A stretch of DNA of 64,000 nucleotides from Heloderma charlesbogerti (Eukaryota; Chordata; Lepidosauria; Squamata; Helodermatidae): contig JANEZZ010000305.1 in NCBI GenBank assembly GCA_026122225.1, positions 124,001-188,000 of the forward strand, in the 5' to 3' direction. Positions within the stretch are counted from its first letter, which is position 1; each line of letters begins with the position of its first letter. Shown here piece after piece: positions 42,853 through 53,285 of this stretch. The notes under the pieces were generated by a model. It worked only from the letters and a program-made list of their open reading frames with translations. It ran no database searches and was not told where the DNA came from. The position numbers were made by a program, and so were the translations under genes.

Positions 42853-42947
42853 TAGTGGAGGCAGATGGCTCCAATGTCAGTGGGGTGCTGAATCCGCTCC
42901 GGGTTTTAGTCAGAACCGGTCAGAACTCTAAAGGAGCTATCCAAGGT
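42853..42947. mobile_element. CAGTGGAGGCTGG palindromic element, left half
   Basis: AGTGGAGGCAGATGGCTCCA, GCTGAATCCGCTCCGGGTTT and CAGAACTCTAAAGGAGCTAT match the left arm of the copy at 48090. Confidence 0.68.
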
Positions 42948-42984
42948 TCTTCCACAGCAGCAGTAACATCGAAATCCCCTAGGG

Positions 42985-43340
42985 CAGAGGTGGGGAAGCT
43001 CTTTCAGCTGGACCCCCGGAATTCGATTTCAGAGAAGCTCTCAGGGGCAAGCTCTCATTCCAGCGGTGGGCCAGGTCAAAGGCACAGGGGGTGGAGCTAA
43101 AGGCAAAAGAGATGTGGCCCCCAATACAGAAGATACCAATATTACTACCAGTAACTCAGCCTTAAGAGGGGCATTTCGACCTTTTAGAAACTGCACAAAA
43201 GCCAGGAAAGCGCCAAACAATTGGCATTCAAAAGGAAGGGGCGTGGCCTTCTGGAGAACCCCCAAGGGCCAAATTAGGTCCCCTAATTTTGTCTCCAGGA
43301 AGGCTGGATTTGGTGCCTGGACCTGAGGTTCCCCACCTGT
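42985..43340 (-). mobile_element. Non-autonomous hAT-like element, CAGGGGTG family
   Basis: Starts CAGAGGTGGGGAAGCTCTTT and ends ACCTGAGGTTCCCCACCTG. Contains AAGAGGGGCATTTCGACCTT and GAAAGCGCCAAACAATTGGC; a full-length copy in reverse. Confidence 0.68.
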
Positions 43341-44046
43341 GCCCAAACAGTGGACAGGTAATCCTTGGGAGGGCTTTTACCCTCAAAGGTGGATTATAAA
43401 TATATATATTTAAAATAAGTACCATCTACCCCAGGACAAATACACTATTTCAGCCACTACTGCTAGGAAAAGCAGGCACCTGACATCTGCCCATGAGGCT
43501 GCCCAGGCCCAGGGATAAAATCACAGGGGGAGGGGTCCGTTTTACCACTTGTGCACACTGGAACCTTGAACTAGCAGCCATTGGATCCCAGACTACTTTT
43601 TTCTGTCACCAGAGCTTTATTTTGTTTTGTAAAGTTTTATGTTTATCATGTGTTAATTTTCTTTTTTCTTTTAGCTGCCTTCTGGAGACCCATTGTTGGG
43701 ACGAAAGCTGGGAGATAAGTATTTAAAATTAAATAACCTATGTGGGAATAAAGTACCATTGAACTGTTGTGGGCTGTCATGTTGTCTGAACTAGGTCTAT
43801 ACATCCAGCAAAACCAACAAGGAAAGGTTTCCCTGAGCTTGCCCACTTCAGGCGGCGGGTGGGGGATGGATGCATGTATGGATGTTTCCCTGCGAACAAA
43901 AGCCTCCCCGCATGTAGAAGAGCAGCATGCTAGGGGTGAACGTTTTAACCCAGACTTTTCCCTGGCATGGTAGGATGCAGGATTGTTTTTTACCCAAATT
44001 AGGGGATTTTCGATGCCTTTATTATGAGTGTGTGTTCACTCCCCAT
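43341..44046. other. Unassigned sequence
   Basis: No gene or named repeat recognised. Confidence 0.3.
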
Positions 44047-44184
44047 CCTAGACCACCCTTTCTCAACTGGTTGCCCTCCAGATGTGTTAGACCACACCTC
44101 CCATTGGCCATGATGGATGGGGATGATGGGACTTGCACTCTGACACATCTGCAGGGCATCAGGTTGGGGGAAGGCTGGTCTAGG
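44047..44184. mobile_element. Fold-back element with ZNF143-like arms, extended ends
   Basis: CCTAGACCACCCTTTCTCAA on the left and GGGGGAAGGCTGGTCTAGG on the right pair beyond the usual CAG/CTG ends, so this copy shows longer termini (TAGACCA...TGGTCTA). The left flank of the copy at 54523 also reads TAGACCAG. Confidence 0.8.
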
Positions 44185-44813
44185 ACAAGGCAGCGGTTGA
44201 GGAAGCTTAGCCTGGGCTGGTCCCTGCTGCTGCCCTCTTTCCTCATTGCCCCATTGAGAGCAGCTCCCTACATTTTGCCTGTGAAAACGCTCCCTTCCTA
44301 AATCCTCCCAGCATGGACCCATCAGCATGATAGCCATCTCGGTACCCAGGTGTGACAGCTTTTCTGCTCTCTTCCCGATGGGCATCACGGGTCAGGCACA
44401 TACCTGCATGCTATTCAGCTGCCGGTCTGCCTTTGCAAGAAGCCCCCCTCCACACACCTTTAATTAAAACCTAGCCAAGGGAAAGGCAGCAATTTTGCAG
44501 TTCCTGACACTCATTTCCTCCCCGCCCCCGAAAGTACCGGAGATGTCCTCCCCGCCCCGAGGGCAGAGGGGAGGATCCATGGAGCGGGGGACCTGCTGAA
44601 GGGGGCATGGGGATGAATCGTTTCTTGCTCCAAAGGGACTTGCGGGTGCTTCTAAAAGTGCACCAGCGATGTTGAATCTGGGCCCCGACGGCCCGGCCCG
44701 GTCGTTCTTTCTTGCATTCCATTTCCCCCCCTACCGCTTCCTGGGAGAGTCTTTTTTCAAAACCCATGGTGGGGCAATTGGCCGACCAACCAATGTGTCA
44801 CAAAATCATAGTT
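44185..44813. other. Unassigned sequence
   Basis: Moderately GC-rich, no feature recognised. Confidence 0.3.
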
Positions 44814-45212
44814 AGCAAGCTTATCAAATAATAGTATTAATTATTTAATAATGTATTTAATTTTTAAATAACATGTAGGAAGGAAGCCAGACCATGAAGC
44901 ACATGGGCTTCGATGTCTATATACTAATGCCCAGAGTATGGGAAACAAACAGAACGAACTTGAACTCTTAATACAGGAGGGAAATTATGACTTGATAGGT
45001 ATAACTGAGACTTGGTGGGATGACTCTCATGACTGGAATACAGCAGTTGAAGGATATAACTTGTTCAAAAAGAACAGGAGGAACAGAAAGGGAGGTGGGG
45101 TGGCACTGTATGTGAAAAATACGTATCTCTACACAGAAATGCAGGAGGATGAGCTTGGTAGCCCCATCAAGAGCATCTGGATCAAAATAAATGGAGCAAA
45201 GAATAAAAGGAA

Positions 45213-46154
45213 CCTGGTGGTAGGGATGTCAGAGAATTCTGCCACGGATCTCGGTGAGGCCGAATGCCAGTGCATTCGGCCCCCCTAACTCCGTGGCGGA
45301 ATGGCCTACCACCACCACCCCGCCCCCTGCAGATCCCCCCTGGGACGAGACTCACCTGGGGTGGATCTTCCGGGCAGCAGCAGCTCCGGCAGCAGCTCCG
45401 GCACCAGCGGCCGGTCTTCCAACCGGCTGCCACCGCCGCCATTTCCAGGCTTGTGTAAAAAAAAAAAAAGGCTTGATAAGCTACATAAAGATTTACGTAG
45501 CCTATCATGGCCAGGTTTTAAAAAAAAGACAAAAAAGACGTGATAGGCTACGTAAATGTTTACGTAGCCTATCATGGTTGGGTGGGTTTTAAAAAAAACA
45601 AAACTGCGTACACAAATGTACGCATTGCGTTCCTTCTTTTTACCGTCTTAATCTACGGAAATATTTACGTAGACTATGACGGCGAAAATAAAGGGGAACG
45701 CAAATAGCATAGCGGGCGCTATCTGCGTCCCCTTTTGATTCGCTGTTTTTGCCTACGTAAAAATTTACATAGGCTAAAACGGTGAATGAAAAGGGGACAC
45801 AAATAGCGCCCACTACGCTATTTGCATTCCCCTTTATTTTCGCCGTAATAGTCTATGTAAATATCGACGTAGACTAAGACGGCCAAAAAGAAGGAACGCA
45901 AATGGCGGCGGCCGTAGCCACCGCCATTTGCATACGCGTTTTGATTTTTTTTACCCAGAGCCCTCCGCGGCCGGAAATCCGGCTGCGGACGGCTCTGGCC
46001 TGGCTGGGCCGGGCCTGGCCGGCTGCTCTGCAGAGCTGCCGCAGAGCACAGCCAGCCGTTTGAGGATTCCGGGGGGAGGGATGGAACACCTCCTCCCCCA
46101 CCATCAACATAATCCGCGAAAGCTAAGTCACTTTCGTACATCCCTACCTGGTGG
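45213..46154 (+). mobile_element. TAGGG-type non-autonomous hAT-like element (copy 2), largest
   Basis: Body 45221-46146 (926 bp), from TAGGGATGTCAGAG to CGTACATCCCTA, with a perfect 8-bp duplication CCTGGTGG (45213-45220, 46147-46154); removing it restores the CR1 reading frame region. The interior is a chain of palindromes: ACGTAAA(T)..TTACGT units near 45490, 45550, 45660, 45765 and 45860, alternating with paired arms such as GGGGAACGCAAATAGC/GCTATTTGCATTCCCC (45715-45835) and GCAAATGGCGGCGG/CCGCCATTTGC (45897-45930). No protein-coding potential. Confidence 0.88.
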
Positions 46155-47320
46155 TCGGAGTCTACTACCGGCCACCCAATCAAGGAGAAGACAAGGATGA
46201 AACTTCTGAAAAACAAATAGCCAATGTTTCAAGGAAGCATGATGTAGTAGTAATGGGGGACTTCAATTTCCCCGATACTTGTTGGGAGACAAATTCTGCA
46301 AAACATGGCCCCTCCAGGAAATTCCTGACTTGTGTGGCAGATAACTTCCTCCTACAGAAAGTAGAAGAAGGAACTAGAGGATCGGCTATCCTTGACTTGA
46401 TCCTAACCAACAGAGATGACTTAGTGGATAAAGTAGCAGTTACAGGAACTCTGGGGGAAAGCGACCATGTTGTACGCGATTTCTTGGTTCTAAGGGAAGC
46501 AAAAGCCGAGTGTAGTCAAACGCGTACCCTGGATTTTAGGAAAGCCGATTTTCATAAACTCAGAACCATGATCAGTAAGGTCCCATGGCAAGCGACGCTA
46601 AGGAGAAAAGGAGTCCAAGATGGGTGGGAGCTTTTAAAAAAGGAAATTCTCAAGGCACAATTACAAACAATTCCAACAAGAAGAAAAGGTGGAAGACAAC
46701 AGAAGAAGCCAATGTGGCTTCACAAAAAGCTTATGGATGACCTGAAAACAAAAAAGGACACATATAGGAAGTGGAAAGAAGGCCAAGCAACAAAGGAAGA
46801 GTACAGGCAGGTAGCACAGAATTGCAGGGATGGCGTCAGGAAGGCTAAAGCTGAGAACGAGCTGGGGTTAGCGAGGGATGCTAAAAACAACAAAAAGGCT
46901 TTCTTCAGCTACGTGCATAGTAAAAGACAGAGGAACAAAATGGTGGTCCAGCTATTAAATAAGGATGGCAAAATGATAACAGATGACAAAGAAAAGGCAA
47001 AGGTGCTCAATTCCTACTTTGGCTCAGTCTTCTCCCAAAAGAGGATGACGGTCTATGACTTCCCTGGCAATGGCGAAGTACAGGCTGAAGGGGCAGGATT
47101 GCAGCTTGAGATCAATAGGCATATGGTCAAGGAACACCTAATGACTTTGAATGAGCTCAGATCTCCAGTGCCAGATGAACTGCATCCTAGAGTAATAAAG
47201 GAACTGGCAGAAGAACTCTCAGAACCGCTGTCTATTCTCTTTGAGAAATCACGGAGGATGGGTGAAGTGCCAGATGACTGGAGGAGGGCTAATGTTGTCC
47301 CTATCTTCAAAAAAGGGTAA
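46151..47320 (+). pseudogene. CR1 ORF2, endonuclease end and linker (open 389 codons)
   Basis: Open from just after the hAT-like insertion to the stop at 47318. It contains [15 protein letters not shown] start, VVVMGDFNFPDTCWETNSAK, and GESDHVVRDFLVLREAKAEC, where the SDHV catalytic block is intact (changed in the copy at 14830). It ends DDWRRANVVPIFKKG, where the reverse transcriptase would begin. The interrupted N-terminal half is at 44938-45220. Confidence 0.85.
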
Positions 47321-47347
47321 AAAGGAGGAACCTGGGAACTACAGACT

Positions 47348-47866
47348 AATCGGACTCAAAGAGTGCTCATCAATGGGACCTTCTCAACCTGGGGAGAGGT
47401 AACGAGTGGGGTACCTCAGGGCTCAGTCCTGGGCCCAGTGCTCTTCAACATTTTTATTAAGGACTTGGAGGAGGAGGTGCAGGGAATGCTGATCAGATTT
47501 GCAGATGGCACAAAATTGGGCGGGATAGCTAATACCCTGGAAGACAGAAACAAAATTCAAAGAGATCTAGATAGGCTAGAGCGCTGGGCAGAAAACAACA
47601 GAATGACATTTAATAGGGATAAATGCCAAGTTCTGCACCTAGGAAAAAGGAACCAAATGCACAGTTACAAGATGGGGGATACGTGGCTCAACAACACGAC
47701 AAGCGAGAAGGATCTTGGAACTGTTGTGGATTACAAGCTGAATATGAGCCAACAATGTGATGTGGCTGCAAAAAAGGCAAATGCTCTTTTGGGCTGCATT
47801 AATAGAAGCATAGCTTCCAAATTCCGGGAAGTACTAGTTCCCCTCTACTCAGCACTGGTTAGTTAG
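47348..47866 (+). pseudogene. CR1 ORF2, reverse transcriptase fragment
   Basis: Frame from 47363 encodes SGVPQGSVLGPVLFNIFIKD and a changed catalytic region (RFADGTKLGG in place of FADDTKL): the second Asp is Gly. It ends in the AT-rich flank at 47866. Confidence 0.85.
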
Positions 47867-48089
47867 TTAGTTCAATTTAATAAATTTAAATTTAATAATT
47901 AATGTAATAATTAATTATTAATTATGATGATGATTAATTTAATGTTTGTTTATTTAATAATACTATTAAATAATAGTAAGCAAGCTTTCAGGTTCTCCAG
48001 AACACGATCGCGTTGGATGTTCTGGAGCTGGGCTGAGCCAACTGCAGCACTCGGGGGGCCCTAGGCATGCTTTCAAATGCTCTCTGCAA

Positions 48090-48295
48090 GCGGTGAATCC
48101 GCTCCGGGTTTCAGTCAGAACCAGTCAGAACTCTAAAGGAGCTACCCAAGGTGAGGAGCATTCATATTGTCTGTGGATCCCAAGTAGAGGTGGTTGGGAC
48201 TTCCCAGGTAGCTCCTTTAGAGTTCTGACTGGTTCTGACTGAAACCCGGAGCGGATTCACCAGCCCACAGACATCGGAGCCACCAGCCTCCAGTG
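48090..48295. mobile_element. CAGTGGAGGCTGG palindromic element, long two-armed copy
   Basis: Left arm from GCGGTGAATCCGCTCCGGGT; right arm TCTGACTGGTTCTGACTGAA, CCGGAGCGGATTCACC to GCCACCAGCCTCCAGTG. The outermost left ~30 bp is missing. Confidence 0.8.
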
Positions 48296-48454
48296 GTGCA
48301 GCCGGGCAATTTTAGACCCTGTTCTTAATGGCCTTACTTTGTGGGGTGTCTTTAGTCAACCATATGTATTACTTTAGTTGTGAAGCGCACAGCCAACATT
48401 TCTATTTTTTCCCTCCCCCCTCCCCCACTACATACTTTACAACAGCTTATACAT

Positions 48455-48811
48455 TCCTAATATGTTAAGGCCTTTTCTGCTGTGGCACCCTGGTTGTGGA
48501 ATGAGCTCCCCAGAGAAACTCACCTGGTGCCTAGTTGTGCTCTTTTTGGAGCCAGGGGAATTTTCCCTTATTTTCCCAGGCATTTTAGTCTTTCAGTTTC
48601 TGTTGTTTGCAACCAGTTACTGTATTTTAAATCTTTGCATTGCTGCTATATTATGTATGTGCGTATATATAGCTTTAAACTTTTATATTGTATTTTATTG
48701 TGTTGTATTTTATAGTTTTAATTGTTGCAGGCCACCCAGAGAGCTACAGCTACTGGGCCATATAGAAAGGTAATAAATGAATGAATGAATGAATGAATGA
48801 ATGAATGAATA
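48455..48811 (+). mobile_element. L2-like LINE 3' end with AATG tail
   Basis: GCACCCTGGTTGTGGAATGA, GAGCTCCCCAGAGAAACTCA, a T/A-rich block with TTGTATTTTATTGTGTTG, then GGCCACCCAGAGAGCTACAG and the (AATG)n tail at 48776-48811. A related, different copy is at 52955. Confidence 0.62.
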
Positions 48812-49672
48812 ACACCCCCACACACACACACTTGTTTGTCACCCTGAAAAAAATTAAATACTCTGAGCATGTGCAGTTTTGCATTTTAAACTCACTTAAA
48901 TCATGCCACCATCATGACTACAGGCATAACATGGGAGTTTGCTTCTCCTGTCCTGATTTACTTGGAAAGCGCATTGGTAAAAAGGCGATTTTTAAAGTAA
49001 AAAATAAAATGAGCATCTGTAAGCATTCCCATGCCTGTCTTTGAAATGTCTTTAAAAATAAGAAGAAAGAAAAGATGCTTCATCCAGCCGCATCAGCCCC
49101 AGTGCTACCACTGGACCTGTTTCCTGCTGCTCCCATCACCCGCTGCTCTCTGGGTGGACATTGGGGGGTGGGGGTTGGACTGTAGGGCCCTGGACCTAGG
49201 CCCTGGGTGCTGGCAAGAGCAATCCCTTCCTCCTTCACAGCCCACTGGGCAGGGGGAAGAGGGAGAAAGAAGGGGGGGAGCCAAGAGAGACACACAGAGA
49301 AAGAGGGTGGCAGAAATAGAGAGAAAAGACTGGTTCCACCTACCTCTGGCTTCAGCCCTAACAAGTCACTCCCAAGGGAAGGGAGCCCTTTACAGAAAAC
49401 AAGATTCCTCACCCCTGTTCTGGAGTTCTAGAGAACTCAAAAATCTACTCACATTTATGTGCGTTTTGGGTTAGTCCTAATAAAGGTATTGACTGACAGT
49501 GGGGTTTGACACTTTCCTAAGGGAGAAACATGGCTTCCTGTACTTTTGGGAGAGCCTTGGATGTCGAGTGTAGTGTCTCAGCTGTGTCCTCTGTGAGATT
49601 AAAAGGGGATGCTGGGATGCACCTCTTGGGGCATATGGTGGAGGTGCTGGAATGGGATAATACCTCAGGCCA
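48812..49672. other. Unassigned sequence
   Basis: Includes a purine-rich stretch at about 49240-49330. No gene recognised. Confidence 0.3.
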
Positions 49673-49680
49673 GCCCCATA

Positions 49681-50040
49681 CAGGGCTTTTCTACATGAGG
49701 GATGTATCATGCACTTGTCATTCCCTACCCATGGTTGTTTACGAGTTCTTTAGACGATGTCGTGACCATCCAGTTCCGATTTGGTGTCTAAAGAGCACTT
49801 TAAGTGAGGTTTTTTTAGAGCAGGGAAGGTGCAGTATTTAATTGTAAAAGTGAAAGAAAATACTTTTTCCGCTTGTGCAATTGCACTATTCTGCTATACC
49901 ACAGTGCCACCTAGAGGTTATGTAGTGGAAAAGCAGGAAAGGAAAAGCTCCTTATGTAGCGCTCAGATCTGCGATGAAACCAAAAGTAGATACAGCCGAT
50001 TAACAGCTGATTAGCAGGCTCATGTAGAAAAGCTCACAGG
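49681..50040. mobile_element. Candidate non-autonomous DNA transposon with GCTTTTCTACATGAG ends
   Basis: CAGGGCTTTTCTACATGAG at 49681-49699 is inverted as CTCATGTAGAAAAGCTC at 50019-50035. The 17-bp inverted ends enclose about 325 bp of noncoding AT-rich sequence. No clear target duplication was found, so the family is unknown. Confidence 0.55.
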
Positions 50041-50484
50041 CTCCCCTGTCAGGTAGAGAACTTGGGCTTTCTGTTCTGGGTTTGAACTTAGTGATTGGGG
50101 TGGGAGGCAAAACATGGCAGCATTTGCATGCAGTCAAATATGAGCCCCCTTTCCTCTACTCAACATGCCGTGGGAAGGAGAGGGAAATCTCTGGATAGGA
50201 GATATCATTACATCTTTGTAAAGAAAAGCTTCCTGCTAGAGTGTATTCAACAACAAAGGAAGTGGGTGTGTGTCTTGGAGCCAAAACCAAACTAAGGCAG
50301 AGAGGCAGACACCAGGGCAGGCCCGGGAAGGCATTTCACACACCCGGTCACCAAGCCATGACGACTGCGACGACTGGGGCACTAGCAAGGAGCCCAAGGA
50401 TCCAAGGCTGCAGGGCTGGGCCCAGACCTGTCGGTGCCCAAAGCCAGAAATCCCAGTAGCTTCTTCCCTTCAGTTAGGAGCATG
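50041..50484. other. Unassigned sequence
   Basis: Nothing recognised. Confidence 0.3.
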
Positions 50485-50725
50485 TGAGGCTGTCTTTCAA
50501 ACAGAATCGTTGGTCCATCCAGCCCAGTGTTGGCAGCAGCCTTGCAGGGGTTCATAGAATCATAGAATGGTGGGGTTGGAAGGGGCCTATAAGACCATGG
50601 AGTCCAACCCCCGGGAAAGACCCTTCAGTCAGGGGTCTTTCCCAGCATCACCCGGAGATGCCTGGATTGAATCCAGGGCCTTCTGCATGCAAAGCAGGGG
50701 CTCTGACCCGGATCCACTGCCCAAC
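50485..50725 (-). mobile_element. tRNA-derived SINE split by a CR1 tail
   Basis: The SINE body (GTTGGTCCATCCAGCCCAGT) and head (CTGGATTGAATCCAGGGCCT, TCTGCATGCAAAGCAGGGGC) flank a CR1 3' end at about 50551-50625 (CATAGAATCATAGAATGGTG, GGGCCTATAAGACCATGGAG). Confidence 0.72.
50551..50625 (-). mobile_element. CR1 LINE 3' end, very short
   Basis: Only about 75 bp of the CR1 tail, inserted within a SINE. Confidence 0.8.
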
Positions 50726-50734
50726 ACATCTGAC

Positions 50735-50937
50735 AGGAACAGCCAAGGAAGCTGCCTTATAGGGAACTGGACCATGGATCCATCTAGCTCAATATGGCCT
50801 CTGCACTGACTAGCAGCCTCTCTCCAGAGTCTCAGGCAGGGCTATTTCCCAGACTTTCCAGGACATGCAGGGAACTGTACCTGGCATCTTTTGCATGCAA
50901 AGCAGGTGCTCAATCAGTGAGCTATGGCCCTTTCTGC
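50735..50937 (-). mobile_element. tRNA-derived SINE, full length
   Basis: On the - strand: head GGGCCATAGCTCACTGATTG, CACCTGCTTTGCATGCAAAA, then GGTACAGTTCCC, body, and end TATAAGGCAGCTTCC. The best preserved copy of this SINE here. Confidence 0.78.
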
Positions 50938-50944
50938 TAACAGC

Positions 50945-51290
50945 TGACCCAGGGCCAGCGTCAGGGAGTGGCACGGTCGGGCACCTGGCAAGGGCCCACC
51001 CCCCAGCAGGGGCCCATTGACAAGAGCCCCCCGGACATGCGCCTCCTCTTCACCACTGCAACCTGCTTCTTCACCTGCCTCTCACTCTGGCCCAGACAGT
51101 GGTGGTGGTGAGAAGGAGGAGCGGGAGATGCCAAGCAGGCAAGTGGTGGCAATGACGAGGAACTGGAGGAGGAGGCAGAGCAGCTGGGGACCATGGTGGG
51201 GAGATGGGAGACTCATGGAGGGAGGGGCCCATGGAGGGTGTCTTGCCCAACGGCCCCCGCAACCCTGGAGCCAGCACTGAGCTCATAATC
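50945..51290 (-). repeat. GC-rich dispersed repeat, copy 3 (inverted)
   Basis: In reverse it reads GGGCAAGACACCCTCCATGG, GGCATCTCCCGCTCCTCCTT, TGGGCCAGAGTGAGAGGCAG and GGGGGCTCTTGTCAATGGGC in the same order as copy 1 at 28880. Confidence 0.68.
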
Positions 51291-52095
51291 CAACACAAAT
51301 TGGTGCCGACTTTGTAGAAACAAGCAAGAGCTGCACAAAAACACAGCCTGCTTATTTTAAGGGGCTTGTGCAGGACAGCATCCTGGTAGGTCACACCTCA
51401 TGGGATTCAGCACTGTCTGTCTCTCCTCCGCCCCACCCCCATGGCATCTGCTGCTCGAAGAATCCAGCAGGACCAGCTCTGTCTTCGGCACGCTCCACGC
51501 TGGTCTTTCTGCTGGGCGTAACAAAGGCAAGATCCAAATTGCACACTGTCCCGGTCGTAAAATGGAGGAAAGATTTGTGTTTGCCAGGAAGGGGATGCGA
51601 ATGGAAACATCTAAAGGCCTTGGCCTCAGACGCTTCTGTAAAAAGAGTCCCCATTTGGGCTGGCTTTGAAGTGAGCGCCTCAGCTCGGCGTTTGGGAAGT
51701 CGGCTAGGCAGCCCAGGGACCTGCACTGGGCTGCTGTTTTTCCTTAGTGGGGGTGGATCTGATTTCAAAGGGAGTTCAGCCAGGGCTGTTGTTGGCCCTT
51801 CAGTTCTGTTCGCCCAGATCCACTTTATGATGCTGAGGCTGACACGGAGGCTCTGGGTTCTTAGGATGGCTTTTGGTAGGCTTATCTATGTTGAAACTTT
51901 TCATGCACATCCAAGGCTTAACCTGAGCAGGGCAGACAGCACAGCAGGGTTCAGTGCCACAGCTTGGACCTGGAGCCCATAAAGTACTGAGCTTGTGCAA
52001 TGCATTTGTAACTATTCCCACATGTGCACACACATCATCAGGGCTTAAGAGCTAAGTGGTTCCTCATTCGAATCTCACCTCAGTTAGAAACATAC
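51291..52095. other. Unassigned sequence
   Basis: Open frames on both strands, none with a domain or splice support. Confidence 0.3.
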
Positions 52096-52152
52096 TAAGG
52101 GCACAATCCTATGCACGTTTAGACAGAAAAAAGTCCTACAATCCCCAGCACA
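52096..52152 (+). repeat. AATCCTATGCATG palindromic element, left arm only
   Basis: AAGGGCACAATCCTATGCAC then GTTTAGACAGAAAAAAGTCC; the right arm is missing. Confidence 0.7.
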
Positions 52153-52739
52153 CCTTTCCTTGCATGCAAAAATCCCCAGCTATTCGCAACAAATGTAATG
52201 ATCTTGCAGATAACCTGATGGAAAGAGCTCTGGTCAACGTCATCGCTATTTGTGTGGTTAGATTCAGCAGCTCCACTCTTGGGAGTTTATCACAAGGTCG
52301 GAATTAATTTGCAAAGGAGCCCTGGTCAATTTCATTCTTGTCAGTTTTATATCTTGGAGCTCAGCTCTAGCAAAGTTATCTTTCATGATCTCTTAATTGC
52401 TGGTTGGATTGTTTAGGAAACCCTCCTGAAAAAATAAACACATTTTGGATCAATTTTGCTTTTGGTCACTTTCATGCAAACCAGGAGGAGATGCTGTAAA
52501 TATAACTATGTGTCAGTAGGAAGACTATAAATCAATCTTAGTAGTGACACTTTAATTCCTGACATTTTTATTTTTACTTGTTGACAGTTTGCCTCCTCTG
52601 CAACTGGGCAGGACATTTGTGAGGAGCTCAGTAGAGGTGAGATGTGGAAAATTGTATTTTTAATTTAAAAAACATGAAAATCTTCCAATCAAAGGTTATT
52701 TTTTTATTTAAAAAAAGTAGGGATGCTGCCAAACTGGCT
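52153..52739. other. Repeat-poor AT-rich stretch
   Basis: No repeat or gene recognised over about 590 bp, unusual in this half of the window. Could be conserved noncoding DNA. Confidence 0.3.
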
Positions 52740-52856
52740 AAAGGCACAATCCTATGCATGTCTAGACAGAAAGAAGTCCTACGATTCCCAGTATGCCCCA
52801 GGCAGCTGGGAGCTGGAGGACGTTTTCTGACTAAATATGCACAGGATTGTGCCCTG
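52740..52856. mobile_element. AATCCTATGCATG palindromic element
   Basis: AAAGGCACAATCCTATGCAT on the left and ATATGCACAGGATTGTGCCC on the right; arms pair over about 50 bp. Confidence 0.85.
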
Positions 52857-52954
52857 AGAGACTGAGCTGAAAGTCAATGTGTTGATTGTGACCTATAAAC
52901 AACTTGGGGCCAGGCCTTCTCCCATAAGAGCCTGCCTGGGTTTTAGGATCTTTG

Positions 52955-53285
52955 GGGGAAGCCCTGCTCTCGATCTCATTGCCATCAGAGACACGTTTGT
53001 TGGGAATGCAAGACAGGGCCTTCTCAGGTGCTGCTCCCAGGCTGTGGAACTCCCTGCCAAAGGAGACGAGGTTGGGTCCCTCTCTGCTGTCCTTTTCAGG
53101 CAGGCAGGCAGGCCTTTGGCATGTTAGCTGGTCTGCTGCTGAATGGGAGTTGTATTGGGTTGGGCGCTGTTTATTTCTTTTACCGTTGTGTTTTTAATTG
53201 TGCTTTTAATGTATTGGTTTTTACGATTGTTTTAATTAAGTTTTTGTTTTCATTCTTGGTTTTGTTTGCCACCTTGAGCGGGCCA
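52955..53285 (+). mobile_element. L2-like LINE 3' end
   Basis: GACAGGGCCTTCTCAGGTGC, GCTGTGGAACTCCCTGCCAA, AGGAGACGAGGTTGGGTCCC, a T-rich block and TTTGCCACCTTGAGCGGGCC: a common order in reptile L2/CR1-group 3' ends. Confidence 0.6.

Larger units (their letters stand above)
44871..47862 (+). mobile_element. CR1 LINE internal segment without either end
   Basis: Begins at the CR1 point matching 14939 and ends at the point matching about 17280, so both the 5' part and the 3' untranslated tail are missing. It is split at 45221-46146 by a hAT-like element. A deletion of about 310 bp at 47348 (ACTACAGACTAATCGGACTC, against two separate sites in the copy at 13880) removes the start of the reverse transcriptase. 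Otherwise the coding sequence is better kept than in the first copy. Confidence 0.88.

Noticed and set aside
48776..48811. (AATG)n as an independent microsatellite
   Set aside because: It is the tail of the L2-like 3' end just upstream, so it is listed with that element.
50655..50725. tRNA-Ala-like sequence
   Set aside because: Box-like motifs are present but stems are mismatched and the sequence continues into a SINE body. The same holds for the heads at 12950, 50870 and 62160.
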